A DNA stretch of 22,804 nt from an uncultured Kiritimatiellota bacterium (GCA_934667295.1 CAKULR010000003.1:1-22804), one strand, 5' to 3'. Shown: positions 1 to 7,699, numbered from the stretch's first letter. Notes: generated from the letters alone by a model not told the origin. A program made the numbers and translations.

Positions 1-46
1 TCAGGCGGAACGTTACAGAGATGTGTGTAACCCAATTCTTGAAATC

Positions 47-383
47 CTCCGTGCCTTCGTGTCTCCGCGTGCTCCGTGTTAACCGGCCGGAGGCTCGGGG
101 ACGCCCCACAGCGCCACGCGCCGAGGCGGCGCGGGTACATCGCGTGCCGAGGGTGTGTACGGGGCATTACATGCCGTGGGTGTACACGGACGCAATAAAT
201 TGCGTCCCTCCCGGTGTCGAATAGCGCTCGACGGGCGGCGGGAGGGTCGCAACAACGACAGACAGCGGGAGGGTCGCAACTTGTTGCGACCGTGGAGGGG
301 CGGCGCGGGTTTGGATGTCGCGGGGCGGTTGCGTGGCCTCCGGCCGGTTAACACGGAGCGCGCGGAGGCACGGGAACACGGAG
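47..383. repeat. Palindromic intergenic element bounded by 48-bp inverted repeats
   Basis: The segments 47-94 and 336-383 are inverted copies of each other, with 42 of 48 positions matching by my reading. The innermost stretch, containing GTTAACCGGCCGGAGGC, is perfect. They enclose about 240 bp packed with smaller palindromes and no convincing gene. The shape is that of a small non-autonomous mobile element or a composite palindromic repeat. No transposase lies beside it and I could not confirm a target-site duplication. Phrases like 'tctccgcgt...ctccgtgtt' recur in a looser form at 1536-1560 and 2799-2817, which suggests a dispersed intergenic repeat family in this genome; that last point is inference. 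Confidence 0.6.
155..291. repeat. Cluster of four adjacent hairpin-forming palindromes
   Basis: Four inverted repeats follow one another inside the larger element. 155-187 has outer arms GTGTAC/GTACAC and inner arms GGCAT/ATGCC. 188-207 has perfect 9-bp arms GGACGCAAT/ATTGCGTCC around AA. 206-246 has arms CCCTCCCG/CGGGAGGG with an inner TCGA pair. 272-291 has perfect 9-bp arms GGTCGCAAC/GTTGCGACC around TT. The 13-mer GGAGGGTCGCAAC occurs twice, at 241-253 and 268-280. This is REP-like organisation. No T-tract follows, so an intrinsic terminator is unlikely. Confidence 0.65.
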
Positions 384-599
384 ATGTTTTTGAGGTTGGC
401 TTGTGTATTGCTTCATCCGATACTTCGTCCACTGACGTGGACAATGGGACTTGCTTGGATTACACAGGAGTGTGGCCATCAGAATTTGAACAGTCGGTCG
501 GAATTTGAACTGTGGAAGGCTGGAAACGATGTGTTCCCAGCCTTGATTCCCATTGGCACGAATGTTGCATGGGGTTACGCAAAAAAAAGGAACAACCAC
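384..599 (+). promoter_or_regulatory. Leader of the ATPase gene with a spaced direct repeat
   Basis: I see no gene here. The 10-mer GAATTTGAAC occurs at 482-491 and again at 501-510, 19 nt apart, or about two helical turns on one face of the DNA. The stretch 465-538 is preserved almost unchanged upstream of the degenerate second ATPase copy at 2995-3068, where the second repeat reads GAATTTGAGC. Conservation of this non-coding segment in both copies suggests the promoter or operator region was duplicated with the gene. No convincing -35/-10 pair could be assigned. Confidence 0.35.
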
Positions 600-1535
600 A
601 TGGCAACCTATCTACACGACTTCACATTTCGTTCAGATGCTGAAGAGTGGGACCTTTGCAGGGCGGAAAAGCGCACATGCTTCGAGGTTCTCTACCCATT
701 CGGAATATTTCCATTGAAGGGATTGGGACGGGTCGAGTTCGACCCTGTCACCATCTTCTACGGGAGTAATGGGTCTGGAAAATCAACGGTCCTCAACATC
801 ATCGCGGCGCGGCTGAAGGTCCTGCGGGAAATCCCGTTCAACCCCGGCCCGTTCTTTGACTGGTATGTGAATGGCCGCGGCTGCAACCCGTTGTCGTTCA
901 ACTCCGATCTGCCTGAAGAATGGAAAGGCATCCCTGCCGAGAGCCGGATCCTGGCGAGCGAGGATGTCTTCGACAAGACCCTGACCATCAGAGGCAGGAA
1001 CCGTGAGATCGACCGGCAGCGCGACATGGTGGCCCAGAAGTGGTGGGCCTGCAATTTTGAAGGCAAGCACGCGAATCTAACCTCGTTGCATGGACCTGAG
1101 TACGAAACATGGAAGAATCAGCACTCGATGAGGGGCAAGTCCATGTCGAGAGTCATCAAGGAGGAGGTTGGGTTCAACATAAAGACTGGATCGAACGGGG
1201 AGAACGCCTTTGAGTTCTTCATGGAGAAAGTGCAGGGTAACGCGCTCTACCTTCTCGACGAACCGGAGAACAGCCTTTCGGCGACATGGCAGGTGAAACT
1301 GGCCTCTTACCTTGAGGGCATGGCACGATTCGAGGGATGCCAGTTCGTGATTGCCACACATTCGCCGTTTCTACTCGGCATTCGCGGTGCGAAGACCTTC
1401 GATCTCGATTCCGACGGCGTTCCTGTTCGTAAATGGACGGATCTTGAGAATGTCCGGCAGTACTTCGAGTTCTTCCGCGAGCGCAACGACGAGTTTACTG
1501 GGAATGATGGTATGTGGGGGCGACATCCCCTCTGA
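600..1535 (+). CDS. ABC-like AAA family ATPase (COG3910-type predicted ATPase)
   Basis: This 311-residue soluble ATPase has a Walker A motif GSNGSGKST near residue 57, a Walker B/signature region YLLDEPENSLS near residue 220, and an H-loop ATHSPFLL near residue 250. An N-terminal segment reads YPFGIFPLKGLGRVEF before Walker A. This is the layout of small stand-alone ABC-type ATPases related to SMC/RecF proteins and to ATPases found with defence modules. ATG 600 is chosen because AAGGAA lies 7 nt upstream and similarity to the family begins here; the frame stays open upstream to 315 but reads repeat DNA. The C-terminus carries about 12 extra residues after DEF compared with the second copy, which stops there. 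Its substrate is unknown. A defence or stress role beside the Fic gene is a guess from context. Confidence 0.85.
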   Translation: MATYLHDFTFRSDAEEWDLCRAEKRTCFEVLYPFGIFPLKGLGRVEFDPVTIFYGSNGSGKSTVLNIIAARLKVLREIPFNPGPFFDWYVNGRGCNPLSFNSDLPEEWKGIPAESRILASEDVFDKTLTIRGRNREIDRQRDMVAQKWWACNFEGKHANLTSLHGPEYETWKNQHSMRGKSMSRVIKEEVGFNIKTGSNGENAFEFFMEKVQGNALYLLDEPENSLSATWQVKLASYLEGMARFEGCQFVIATHSPFLLGIRGAKTFDLDSDGVPVRKWTDLENVRQYFEFFRERNDEFTGNDGMWGRHPL

Positions 1536-1583
1536 GTCCTCCGCGTCTCTGCGTAACGAAATCTCACCATCGGATTGTTGACA

Positions 1584-1724
1584 ATGAACGCCTATGCCAC
1601 AAGCGTTCGGGAACCCAGTACCGAACAACGCGATATCGTCGACCAATTGTCACGTGGTGAACCTTGCGGAACGATAGACGGCATTTTGGACACGGATTTG
1701 CGCTTGCTATTGTTCCGAAAATAG
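1584..1724 (+). CDS. Possible small protein (46 aa) upstream of the Fic gene
   Basis: An ATG-to-TAG frame fills most of the 204-bp gap between the ATPase and Fic genes. It begins MNAYATSVREPSTEQ and ends LRLLLFRK, and its stop lies just before the Fic -10 box. The composition is protein-like and charged. Fic toxins often have a small antitoxin next to them, but no [S/T]xxxE[G/N] inhibitory motif is visible here, and the Fic protein downstream carries its own. I see no good ribosome-binding site. A frame of this size can occur by chance. Confidence 0.25.
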   Translation: MNAYATSVREPSTEQRDIVDQLSRGEPCGTIDGILDTDLRLLLFRK

Positions 1725-1732
1725 GGTATTAT
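1704..1732 (+). promoter_or_regulatory. Promoter of the HTH-Fic gene, predicted leaderless
   Basis: TTGCTA (1704-1709) and TATTAT (1727-1732) are separated by 17 bp, a standard housekeeping sigma spacing. The ATG at 1740 is only 7 nt beyond the -10 box, so transcription should begin at or next to the start codon. No Shine-Dalgarno sequence is present, which fits a leaderless mRNA. Confidence 0.65.
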
Positions 1733-1739
1733 ACGTAAT

Positions 1740-2669
1740 ATGAATGAAAACGGAAGAGTGTTCGAGTCAAGCGAAGAAACGGCAAGACGGTGGGGAATAT
1801 CCGACCGCAGGGTGCGTATTCTCTGCGAAAACGGACAGGTTGCGGGGGCTGTCCGTGACGGCAAGTTGTGGAAAATCCCACAGTCTGCGGCAAAGCCCCG
1901 CGATGGTCGCACAATGCGCAACCTTGGCATTCCCTCCGCCCTGCGCGGGCGCATGGCGGAGATTGATGCCCTCAAGGAACAGCTCGCCGTCAAGCGTCCC
2001 CTCACAGACGGCGAACGCGAGCAACTGCGCAATGCGTTCCTTGTCGATTACACCTATTCGTCAAACGCAATCGAGGGGAACACGCTGACGCTCAGCGAAA
2101 CGGCATTGGTACTTTCCGGCATGACAATAGGCGAGAAACCTCTCAAGGATCATCTGGAGGCGACAGGCCATCGCGATGCGTTCTGCTTTCTGGAAGATTT
2201 CGTGAAGTCGGGTGATCCCATCAGCGAGGCGTTTGTCCGTCAGCTCCATTCGCTCGTCCTTGCGGACAAGCCGATGGACAAAGGTGTCTACCGGCGTATC
2301 CCCGTCATCATTACCGGCGCAGTCCATACACCGCCGCAGCCGTATCTCGTCGCACCGATGATGGAGACGTGGGTGCGGGACTTGCAGACAACCCGGCTGC
2401 ATCCGCTTGTCGCCGCCGCAGAGTTTCACATCCGCTTCGAGGCAATTCACCCCTTCATTGACGGTAATGGAAGGACGGGGCGGCTCCTGGTGAATTTTGT
2501 CCTGATGCGGGCGGGCTATCTGCCAATCAGCATCAAGTATGAGAATCGGCGCGCCTATTACGACGCATTCACCGTCTACCATGAAAACGGAGATATCCTA
2601 CCGATGCTTGGCATATTCGCCGAGGGAGAACAGCAACGACTTAAGGACTACTTATCCATCATCGGATAA
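1740..2669 (+). CDS. Fic family protein with N-terminal helix-turn-helix, class II self-inhibited
   Basis: A predicted AMP-transferring (or related nucleotidyl-transferring) enzyme that modifies protein hydroxyl groups. Residues about 9-50 (SSEETARRWGISDRRVRILC then GKLWKIP) look like an excisionase/MerR-type DNA-binding helix-turn-helix. An alpha-helical Fic core follows. The catalytic loop HPFIDGNGRTGR is at 237-248 with all canonical residues. The inhibitory motif SNAIEG at 108-113 matches [S/T]xxxE[G/N] and lies N-terminal to the core, so the enzyme should be auto-inhibited (class II). The length of 309 is slightly short for class II proteins with extra domains but looks complete. ATG 1740 has no ribosome-binding site and lies 7 nt after a -10 box. 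The DNA-binding domain suggests it may also regulate transcription. The target is unknown. It sits between an ATPase gene and a deleted copy of that gene. Confidence 0.9.
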   Translation: MNENGRVFESSEETARRWGISDRRVRILCENGQVAGAVRDGKLWKIPQSAAKPRDGRTMRNLGIPSALRGRMAEIDALKEQLAVKRPLTDGEREQLRNAFLVDYTYSSNAIEGNTLTLSETALVLSGMTIGEKPLKDHLEATGHRDAFCFLEDFVKSGDPISEAFVRQLHSLVLADKPMDKGVYRRIPVIITGAVHTPPQPYLVAPMMETWVRDLQTTRLHPLVAAAEFHIRFEAIHPFIDGNGRTGRLLVNFVLMRAGYLPISIKYENRRAYYDAFTVYHENGDILPMLGIFAEGEQQRLKDYLSIIG

Positions 2670-2994
2670 GGGGACATAGGATAACCAGCCTCGTCCATGC
2701 CCGCCCGTCTGGTAGGTCGAACGGCATCACGACGGCCGCGACAAGCGCGGCCCTCACGCTTTCGGCGGCGTGGGGGGTACGCCGTCCGGCCATCTCTGTG
2801 GCTCTGCGTGAGACACAAACACCCCGCACCGGATTTCTCATAGACCGCCCTATCCCTCGGCGTGGACATCATCCCCGACATCCTTGCCCGCATACCGTAA
2901 TCCAGAACATGTATCGGAACGATGGAGGTGAACGGAAAGAACAATTTTGACCGGTGTGGCGGAGGGTCGATGACGCGCGAATAGATGGAACGCG
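2670..2994. other. Intergenic stretch with hairpins, no gene seen
   Basis: No supported coding region. A 7-bp-stem palindrome (CTTATCC/GGATAAG, 2651-2670) overlaps the Fic stop codon but lacks a T-tract. Two GC-rich hairpins stand side by side at 2734-2752 (arms GGCCGCG/CGCGGCC) and 2751-2776 (arms about CCCTCACGC/GCGTGGGGG). The phrase 'tctgtggctctgcgtgaga' near 2799-2820 resembles the repeat phrase at 1536-1560. The rest shows no recognisable feature. Confidence 0.5.
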
Positions 2995-3221
2995 CAGGAG
3001 GGTGGCCATCAGAATTTGAACAGTCGGTCGGAATTTGAGCTGCGGAAGGCTGGAAACGATATGTTTCCGTGATTGCCACACATTCGCCGTTTCTACTCGG
3101 CATTCGCGGTGTGAAGATCTTCGATCTCGATTCCGACGGCGTTCCTGTTCGTAAATGGACGGACCTTGAGAATGTCCGGCAGTACTTCGCGTTCTTCCGC
3201 GAGCGCAGCGACGAGTTTTAA
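2995..3221 (+). pseudogene. Internally deleted second copy of the AAA ATPase locus
   Basis: Positions 2995-3068 copy the upstream leader of the ATPase gene (465-538). Positions 3069-3218 copy its last coding portion (1347-1496) with 5 mismatches in 150 by direct comparison. The roughly 808 bp between these segments, which hold the start codon, Walker A and Walker B, are missing. Near both breakpoints in the intact copy stands GTTC, consistent with a microhomology-mediated deletion. The remnant keeps the H-loop region (ATHSPFLL) and ends DEF-TAA at 3213-3221, probably the ancestral stop codon. It cannot make a functional ATPase. Its near-identity to the intact copy implies recent duplication or ongoing gene conversion. 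Confidence 0.85.
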
Positions 3222-3244
3222 TGGGCTGGAGGGCGGCGCGGGCG

Positions 3245-3274
3245 TTGACGGCGTGAGGCGGGTTTTGCTAAAAT
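3245..3274 (+). promoter_or_regulatory. Promoter of the secreted glycoside hydrolase gene
   Basis: TTGACG (3245-3250) and TAAAAT (3269-3274) are separated by 18 bp and match the housekeeping consensus well. The expected start site near 3281 leaves a leader of about 45 nt to ATG 3325, which carries a Shine-Dalgarno sequence (AGAGGAG, ending at 3315). Confidence 0.6.
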
Positions 3275-3324
3275 CCATTTCGTTTTTCCAATAATGGGTG
3301 ACGGGAAAAGAGGAGTTCGGGACG

Positions 3325-6300
3325 ATGGTCAAGTTGCTTGGAGGTCTTCTGGGGCTGGCGATGGGCCTCGGCCTGTGTCCGATGGCACAGGCGGCGGACG
3401 GCGTGCGCACGATGGAGGTGGCGGACCTGCCGGCGGGCGGGCTGTTGCTCGTGCCGGTGCCGGAGGCGCTGGACGGTGCGGGTGTTCTGCGCGTCACGCT
3501 GGACGGCGTGGACGTCCTGGCGCAGGAGATCGTCGGGGCCGGAACGTGCGTGGTGCGCGCGACGCCCGAACAGGTCGCGCAGTCGCGTCAACGCACGCTG
3601 GCGCTCGGCTTGGCGCGGGGTGTGGAGAAGGGGCCCGCCGGGACGCCCGTGCCGCGCGTGGACGTGGAGACGGCGGCGTTTACGCTCACCTTCGAGCGGG
3701 GACGGAACGGTGCCCTGCCGGGACGTGTCCGCTGGACGGCCTCGGGCAAGGAGACGTCCCTGGCCTGGAAGGACCGCGTCTACGCGACGGGGAACGACCA
3801 GGGGCTTGCGGGGACGTGGCTTCTCGCGCAGGACCCGGAAGCGCAACTGTGGGACTTCGGCCGGGGGCCGCTCTTCCGCCAGGTCCGCACGTCCGGCGGG
3901 TTCGTGGGCGGGGGGCGGCGTTCGGCGGCCGACCCGCGCGCCACCTACGAGTGGGTTTTCCTGAACGACAGCCCGGAGTGGGTCTATCTCGTCATGTCCA
4001 CGTGCCAGGACAACCCGGGCATCTGGGACCAGCACTGGACGGGCGTCGTCCATGTGCCGTACGGGACGTTCCCGCGTTTCGCGACGGACGCGGCGCAGGT
4101 CGTGCTCGACGCGGTTCCGGCGGCGGGTTCGGGGAAGGCCCCGGCACGCCCGGTCGGCCGGACCTTCAGCGCGCTCGTGGACGGGACGGACTTCATGGCG
4201 GCGTATTCGCCGAACAACTGCGCCTACTTCGACCCGAAGGTGAAGACCGTGTACCTGCATTCGACGGAAACGGTGTCCCGCCAGGAGTGGCCGGGTACAC
4301 CGGACCGCCGGGCGGTGTTCTACCGCTGGGGGACGGCGGCGGATCCGGCGGCGGCCCTCGCCACGCCGCCGCCAATGGGCCGGCCGGGGCTCGTGCGCCG
4401 GCTTGACCTTGCGGCGGCGGCCGAGCGGGTGCGCCCCGGCGAGACGGTTTCGGTGGCGCGGGTGGCGAACCTCGCGGTCGGCGTGGGCATTTTGGACGGG
4501 ACGCGCGCGGAGGTGAAGTACGTGAAGGTGGAGGGCCGCACCGTCGCGCCGGGGCCGCAGCCGCTCATGGCCGTGGTGGCGGCGGAGGTCGCGCCGGGGC
4601 GCCGTCGTCGGTTCGTCTCGACGATGGCGTGGCGGGAGGTGACGGTCGGGCCGGACGGGCGGACATGGCGATTCCGGGGTCCGGCGGGGCATACCGCGCT
4701 CGCGGAGATGTCCGGCACGTTGGAGGTCGCGCCCGGCGACGACGGCGCGAGCGCCGCCTGGACGTGGCGGGGCAAGAGCGGAAACCGCGCCTACGCGCTC
4801 GTGGAGGCGACGGTGGGCGCGCTCTCCCTTGACGGCACGGCGGGGATGCGCGCGTTCTACCCGTACGTGATGGGCCGTGTGGAACGCGCGCCCTGTTCGG
4901 CGGAGGTGAACCATCGCGGGAACTATCCGGCGATGCACTGCGCGATGCAGTGGGAGGCTGTCTGGGACGAGCGGAACGGACGCTGCTTCTACGTGGGCGC
5001 GCACGATCCCCACACCGGCGCGAAGTTCATCGGGATGCGCGGCCTCCCCGACCGTTCGGCCGTACGGCTCGAACTCACGCACCGGCTCGCCTGGGACGGC
5101 GCGGCCCCCGCCGCCGAGAGCGTGCTGCCCGGCGCGGTCGTGTGGAAGGCGATGCCGGGCGACTGGTACGACGCCGCGCTCTTCTACCGCGACTGGGCGC
5201 GCGCACACAGCCGCTCGTATCCCGCGATGGGTCCGGAGGGGCGCGTCTCCACGCCCGACTGGTTCAAGCGCCTCGGCTTCATCGTGCGCACCCACGGCTT
5301 CGCGCGGCAGGCGACGAACGACGTGCGCACGGCGCTGGACTACCTCGGCGTGCCCGTGATGGCGCAGTGGTACCAGTGGCACCAGATCCCGTTCGACAAC
5401 GACTACCCGCACTACTTCCCCGCGAAGCCCGGTTTCGAGGACGGCATCCGGCAGATCCACGACTGGGGCGCGAAGATCGTCCCCTACACGAACGGCCACA
5501 TCTGGGACACGCACGACCGGGGCTGCGAGGACTGGAAGTTCTCCCGGGAGGGCGCCGCCGGGGCCTGCCGCCGCCGCGACGGCTCGCTCTACACCGAACA
5601 CTACCGCACCGTCGAGACGAACGGACAGAAGGTCACCTTCGCGGCCATGTGCCCCGCCTCCCAGGTCTGGCGCGGCAAGGTAGCGGAGAACGGCGACAAG
5701 GTCATGAACGTCTCCGGCTGCGACGGCTACTACATGGACCAGGTGGGCGCGTTCTCCACGATCGACTGCCGCAACGCCGCGCACGGCCATCCCTTCGGCG
5801 GCGGACACTGGTGGCAGGACGCCTACCGCACGCTGCTGACGGACGTGCGCACGCAGGCGCGGAAGCCGGTCTTCCTCGCGACGGAGGCCAATGCGGAGCA
5901 CACGATCGGCCAGATCGACGCCTTCGTGTGCTGGAACATCCTCGGCGGCATCGACACGGTGCCGGCCTTCGAGGTCGTGTATGCGACGGCGGCGTTCCCC
6001 TACTGCCGCTCCTACGTGACCGATCCGGCGGGACGGCGCCAGATGCGCATGAAGTTCGCGAACGTGCTGGCGGACGGCGAGCTGTTCGGCTGGTTCCCGG
6101 CGTCGTTCTGCCGCGACCCCGCGCTCGGACCGTACCTGCGCGCGTGCGTGCGCTTCCGCTGGCACAACGCGCCGTGGTTCTACAGGGCGGAGATGCGCCG
6201 CCCGCCCGTCCTGCTCGACGACGTGCCGATGTGGAGCGAGGCGTGGAACGTCTTCGGGAAGGACTACCCCGTGACGATGCCGGTTGTCCAGACGGGCGCG

Positions 6301-6585
6301 CGCCTGGAGCTGGAGTACGACTACGCGGCGGACGGCACGCGCCTCTGGAAGACGGGCCGCCCGAAACGCGCCTTCGTCTACTTCACGAACTTCTCCGACG
6401 GCGAGACGGCGCGCACGCGCGTGCGGCTCGACTGGAAGGACCTCGGCGTGGACCCGTCCTCCGCTCGCTTCACGCGCATCGACGCCGAGGGGCGGCGCAC
6501 GCCGTTCTCCCGCGCCGAGCTGGAGGGCCCGCTCACGTTCGCGCCTGGTACGTGCTGGGGCGTGGAGATCGAACCGCCGTTTTGA
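3325..6585 (+). CDS. Secreted DUF6259-type glycoside hydrolase-like protein
   Basis: A 1086-residue exported protein. The start at ATG 3325 is preferred to the in-frame GTG 3298 because a clean signal peptide follows (MVKLLGGLLGLAMGLGLC, cleavage after AQA near residue 23) and AGAGGAG lies 9 nt upstream. A long beta-rich N-terminal half of about 600 residues precedes a (beta/alpha)-barrel-like half with DWYDAALFYRDWA, WYQWHQIPFDNDYPHYFP and IVPYTNGHIWDT, the pattern I associate with DUF6259, a family related to retaining glycosidases. D805 in GYYMDQ and E854 in LATEANAEH are reasonable candidates for nucleophile and acid/base; this is inference. The C-terminal 150 residues look like an all-beta accessory domain. 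The substrate cannot be read from sequence; a complex host or plant glycan would fit. It is monocistronic and converges on the Fic gene with 10 bp between stop codons. Confidence 0.75.
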   Translation: MVKLLGGLLGLAMGLGLCPMAQAADGVRTMEVADLPAGGLLLVPVPEALDGAGVLRVTLDGVDVLAQEIVGAGTCVVRATPEQVAQSRQRTLALGLARGVEKGPAGTPVPRVDVETAAFTLTFERGRNGALPGRVRWTASGKETSLAWKDRVYATGNDQGLAGTWLLAQDPEAQLWDFGRGPLFRQVRTSGGFVGGGRRSAADPRATYEWVFLNDSPEWVYLVMSTCQDNPGIWDQHWTGVVHVPYGTFPRFATDAAQVVLDAVPAAGSGKAPARPVGRTFSALVDGTDFMAAYSPNNCAYFDPKVKTVYLHSTETVSRQEWPGTPDRRAVFYRWGTAADPAAALATPPPMGRPGLVRRLDLAAAAERVRPGETVSVARVANLAVGVGILDGTRAEVKYVKVEGRTVAPGPQPLMAVVAAEVAPGRRRRFVSTMAWREVTVGPDGRTWRFRGPAGHTALAEMSGTLEVAPGDDGASAAWTWRGKSGNRAYALVEATVGALSLDGTAGMRAFYPYVMGRVERAPCSAEVNHRGNYPAMHCAMQWEAVWDERNGRCFYVGAHDPHTGAKFIGMRGLPDRSAVRLELTHRLAWDGAAPAAESVLPGAVVWKAMPGDWYDAALFYRDWARAHSRSYPAMGPEGRVSTPDWFKRLGFIVRTHGFARQATNDVRTALDYLGVPVMAQWYQWHQIPFDNDYPHYFPAKPGFEDGIRQIHDWGAKIVPYTNGHIWDTHDRGCEDWKFSREGAAGACRRRDGSLYTEHYRTVETNGQKVTFAAMCPASQVWRGKVAENGDKVMNVSGCDGYYMDQVGAFSTIDCRNAAHGHPFGGGHWWQDAYRTLLTDVRTQARKPVFLATEANAEHTIGQIDAFVCWNILGGIDTVPAFEVVYATAAFPYCRSYVTDPAGRRQMRMKFANVLADGELFGWFPASFCRDPALGPYLRACVRFRWHNAPWFYRAEMRRPPVLLDDVPMWSEAWNVFGKDYPVTMPVVQTGARLELEYDYAADGTRLWKTGRPKRAFVYFTNFSDGETARTRVRLDWKDLGVDPSSARFTRIDAEGRRTPFSRAELEGPLTFAPGTCWGVEIEPPF

Positions 6586-6595
6586 TGCGTGCGGC

Positions 6596-7699
6596 TCACG
6601 TCGCAGGGGGCTCAAAGTACCATTCGCCGTTCTTGTCCGCTCCACGCCTTTTCAGGTCGGCCTTGACTTTCAACGCCGCCATAATGCGTTCGGCTTGGCG
6701 TTTCTTGACGCCAAGGGTCTCCGCGAGCTGTACGGCCGATATCTTCGCGTTCCGTAGGATGGCCTTCACCGCCGCCGTTTCCGATGCGTTTAACCCCTCA
6801 CGATTTACACCGTCATTTACACCGTCATTTACACCGTCATCGCGGTGATGGGGTTGACTCATGGCTTCGGCTGTCTGGGTTCCATACTCGGCTCCGATTC
6901 GCAAATACCGGTTTCGCAGTTCAAACGACTCGTTGAAGAGCAGGACCTTGAAGAACTCTTCCAGATGTCCGGGTTCCCTGCTGACATTCAGTTGCGGATT
7001 CTCGTAGTTCGCCCGTACGAGCGCGTTGCGGAAGAACCACGACTTCTTGGCAAAGAGTTCGTTCGTCACCTGGTACCGAAGGGTGTGCAGATACTTGATT
7101 GCGAACACCGCCGTCGTTCGCGTGTTCCCCTCACGGAAGGGGTGGATCTGCCAGATACCGGAAATGAATGCGGCAAAATGACGGACAAATTCGTCTTCGG
7201 ATAGACCTTTGTAAGAAAACGTCTGCTCCCGGCCGAAATCGTATGAAAGCGAGTCGTTCACAAGGAACGACGGCGTGTAGGAGACGGTATCGCCATTGAG
7301 AACCCATTCCTTCTTCGTCAGGTCGACCTCGCGGATTTTTCCGGCATGTTTGTAGACCCCCTCGAAGATCTTCCCGTGAAGCCCCAGTAGAAACTCCGGG
7401 GACAGGCGGAAGGACGGGGCATGGATCAGCAGATTGATGCGTGCGGCGACCTTGTCGGCCTCCTCGGCCTCGTCTGGGACGTCATGGTCGCCCCTGGCCC
7501 CATAGTAGGCGTCGATCAGCTGCCGCGCCTCCGTGGCGGTAATCTCCCCCTCGATATTGCGCCGCGCCGTCTCAATGAGGTACTTCGACGGTTTCAGTCC
7601 GTCGACATCCTGTAGACCGATGGCCGTCGCCCAGGCATACGCCCGTTCGCGCCGTCCCGGCTCCGTCGCCTCGTAGTAGTGGTCAAAATCGCCGTTCAT
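6596..7699 (-). CDS. Fic family protein with C-terminal winged helix
   Basis: This 367-residue protein has the Fic loop HPFREGNTRTTAVF at 186-199, where the usual GNGR is GNTR, a variant seen in part of the family. An N-terminal stretch TARRNIEGEITATEARQLI (about 44-62) resembles the VbhA-antitoxin-like helix found ahead of some Fic cores, but the residue aligned with the inhibitory Ser/Thr appears to be Arg, so self-inhibition is uncertain. A linker with three DGVN repeats (about 288-300) leads to a winged-helix-like C-terminus (VQLAETLGVKKRQAERIMAALK). ATG 7699 overlaps the stop of the preceding gene as ATGA, with GGAAG 7 nt upstream, so translation is probably coupled. It is likely a protein nucleotidyltransferase whose activity is tied to DNA binding. 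Its target is unknown. Confidence 0.9.
   Translation of the reverse strand: MNGDFDHYYEATEPGRRERAYAWATAIGLQDVDGLKPSKYLIETARRNIEGEITATEARQLIDAYYGARGDHDVPDEAEEADKVAARINLLIHAPSFRLSPEFLLGLHGKIFEGVYKHAGKIREVDLTKKEWVLNGDTVSYTPSFLVNDSLSYDFGREQTFSYKGLSEDEFVRHFAAFISGIWQIHPFREGNTRTTAVFAIKYLHTLRYQVTNELFAKKSWFFRNALVRANYENPQLNVSREPGHLEEFFKVLLFNESFELRNRYLRIGAEYGTQTAEAMSQPHHRDDGVNDGVNDGVNREGLNASETAAVKAILRNAKISAVQLAETLGVKKRQAERIMAALKVKADLKRRGADKNGEWYFEPPAT
6803..6838 (-). repeat. 12-bp tandem repeat, three copies, in the Fic linker
   Basis: Three perfect copies of a 12-bp unit encode (DGVN)x3 just before the C-terminal winged helix. The unit is a multiple of three, so gain or loss of copies would change linker length without shifting the frame. 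Confidence 0.9.

Noticed and set aside
315..599. N-terminal extension of the ATPase from an upstream start
   Set aside because: The extension would read through the inverted repeat and leader, and ATG 600 has a good ribosome-binding site.
2651..2670. Intrinsic terminator at the Fic stop codon
   Set aside because: The 7-bp AT-containing stem has no following T-tract on either strand.
3268..6645. A very long open frame (1125 codons) on the minus strand opposite the glycoside hydrolase gene
   Set aside because: It is low-complexity Arg/Ala/His-rich sequence typical of antisense frames in GC-rich genes, while the plus frame has a signal peptide and recognisable motifs.
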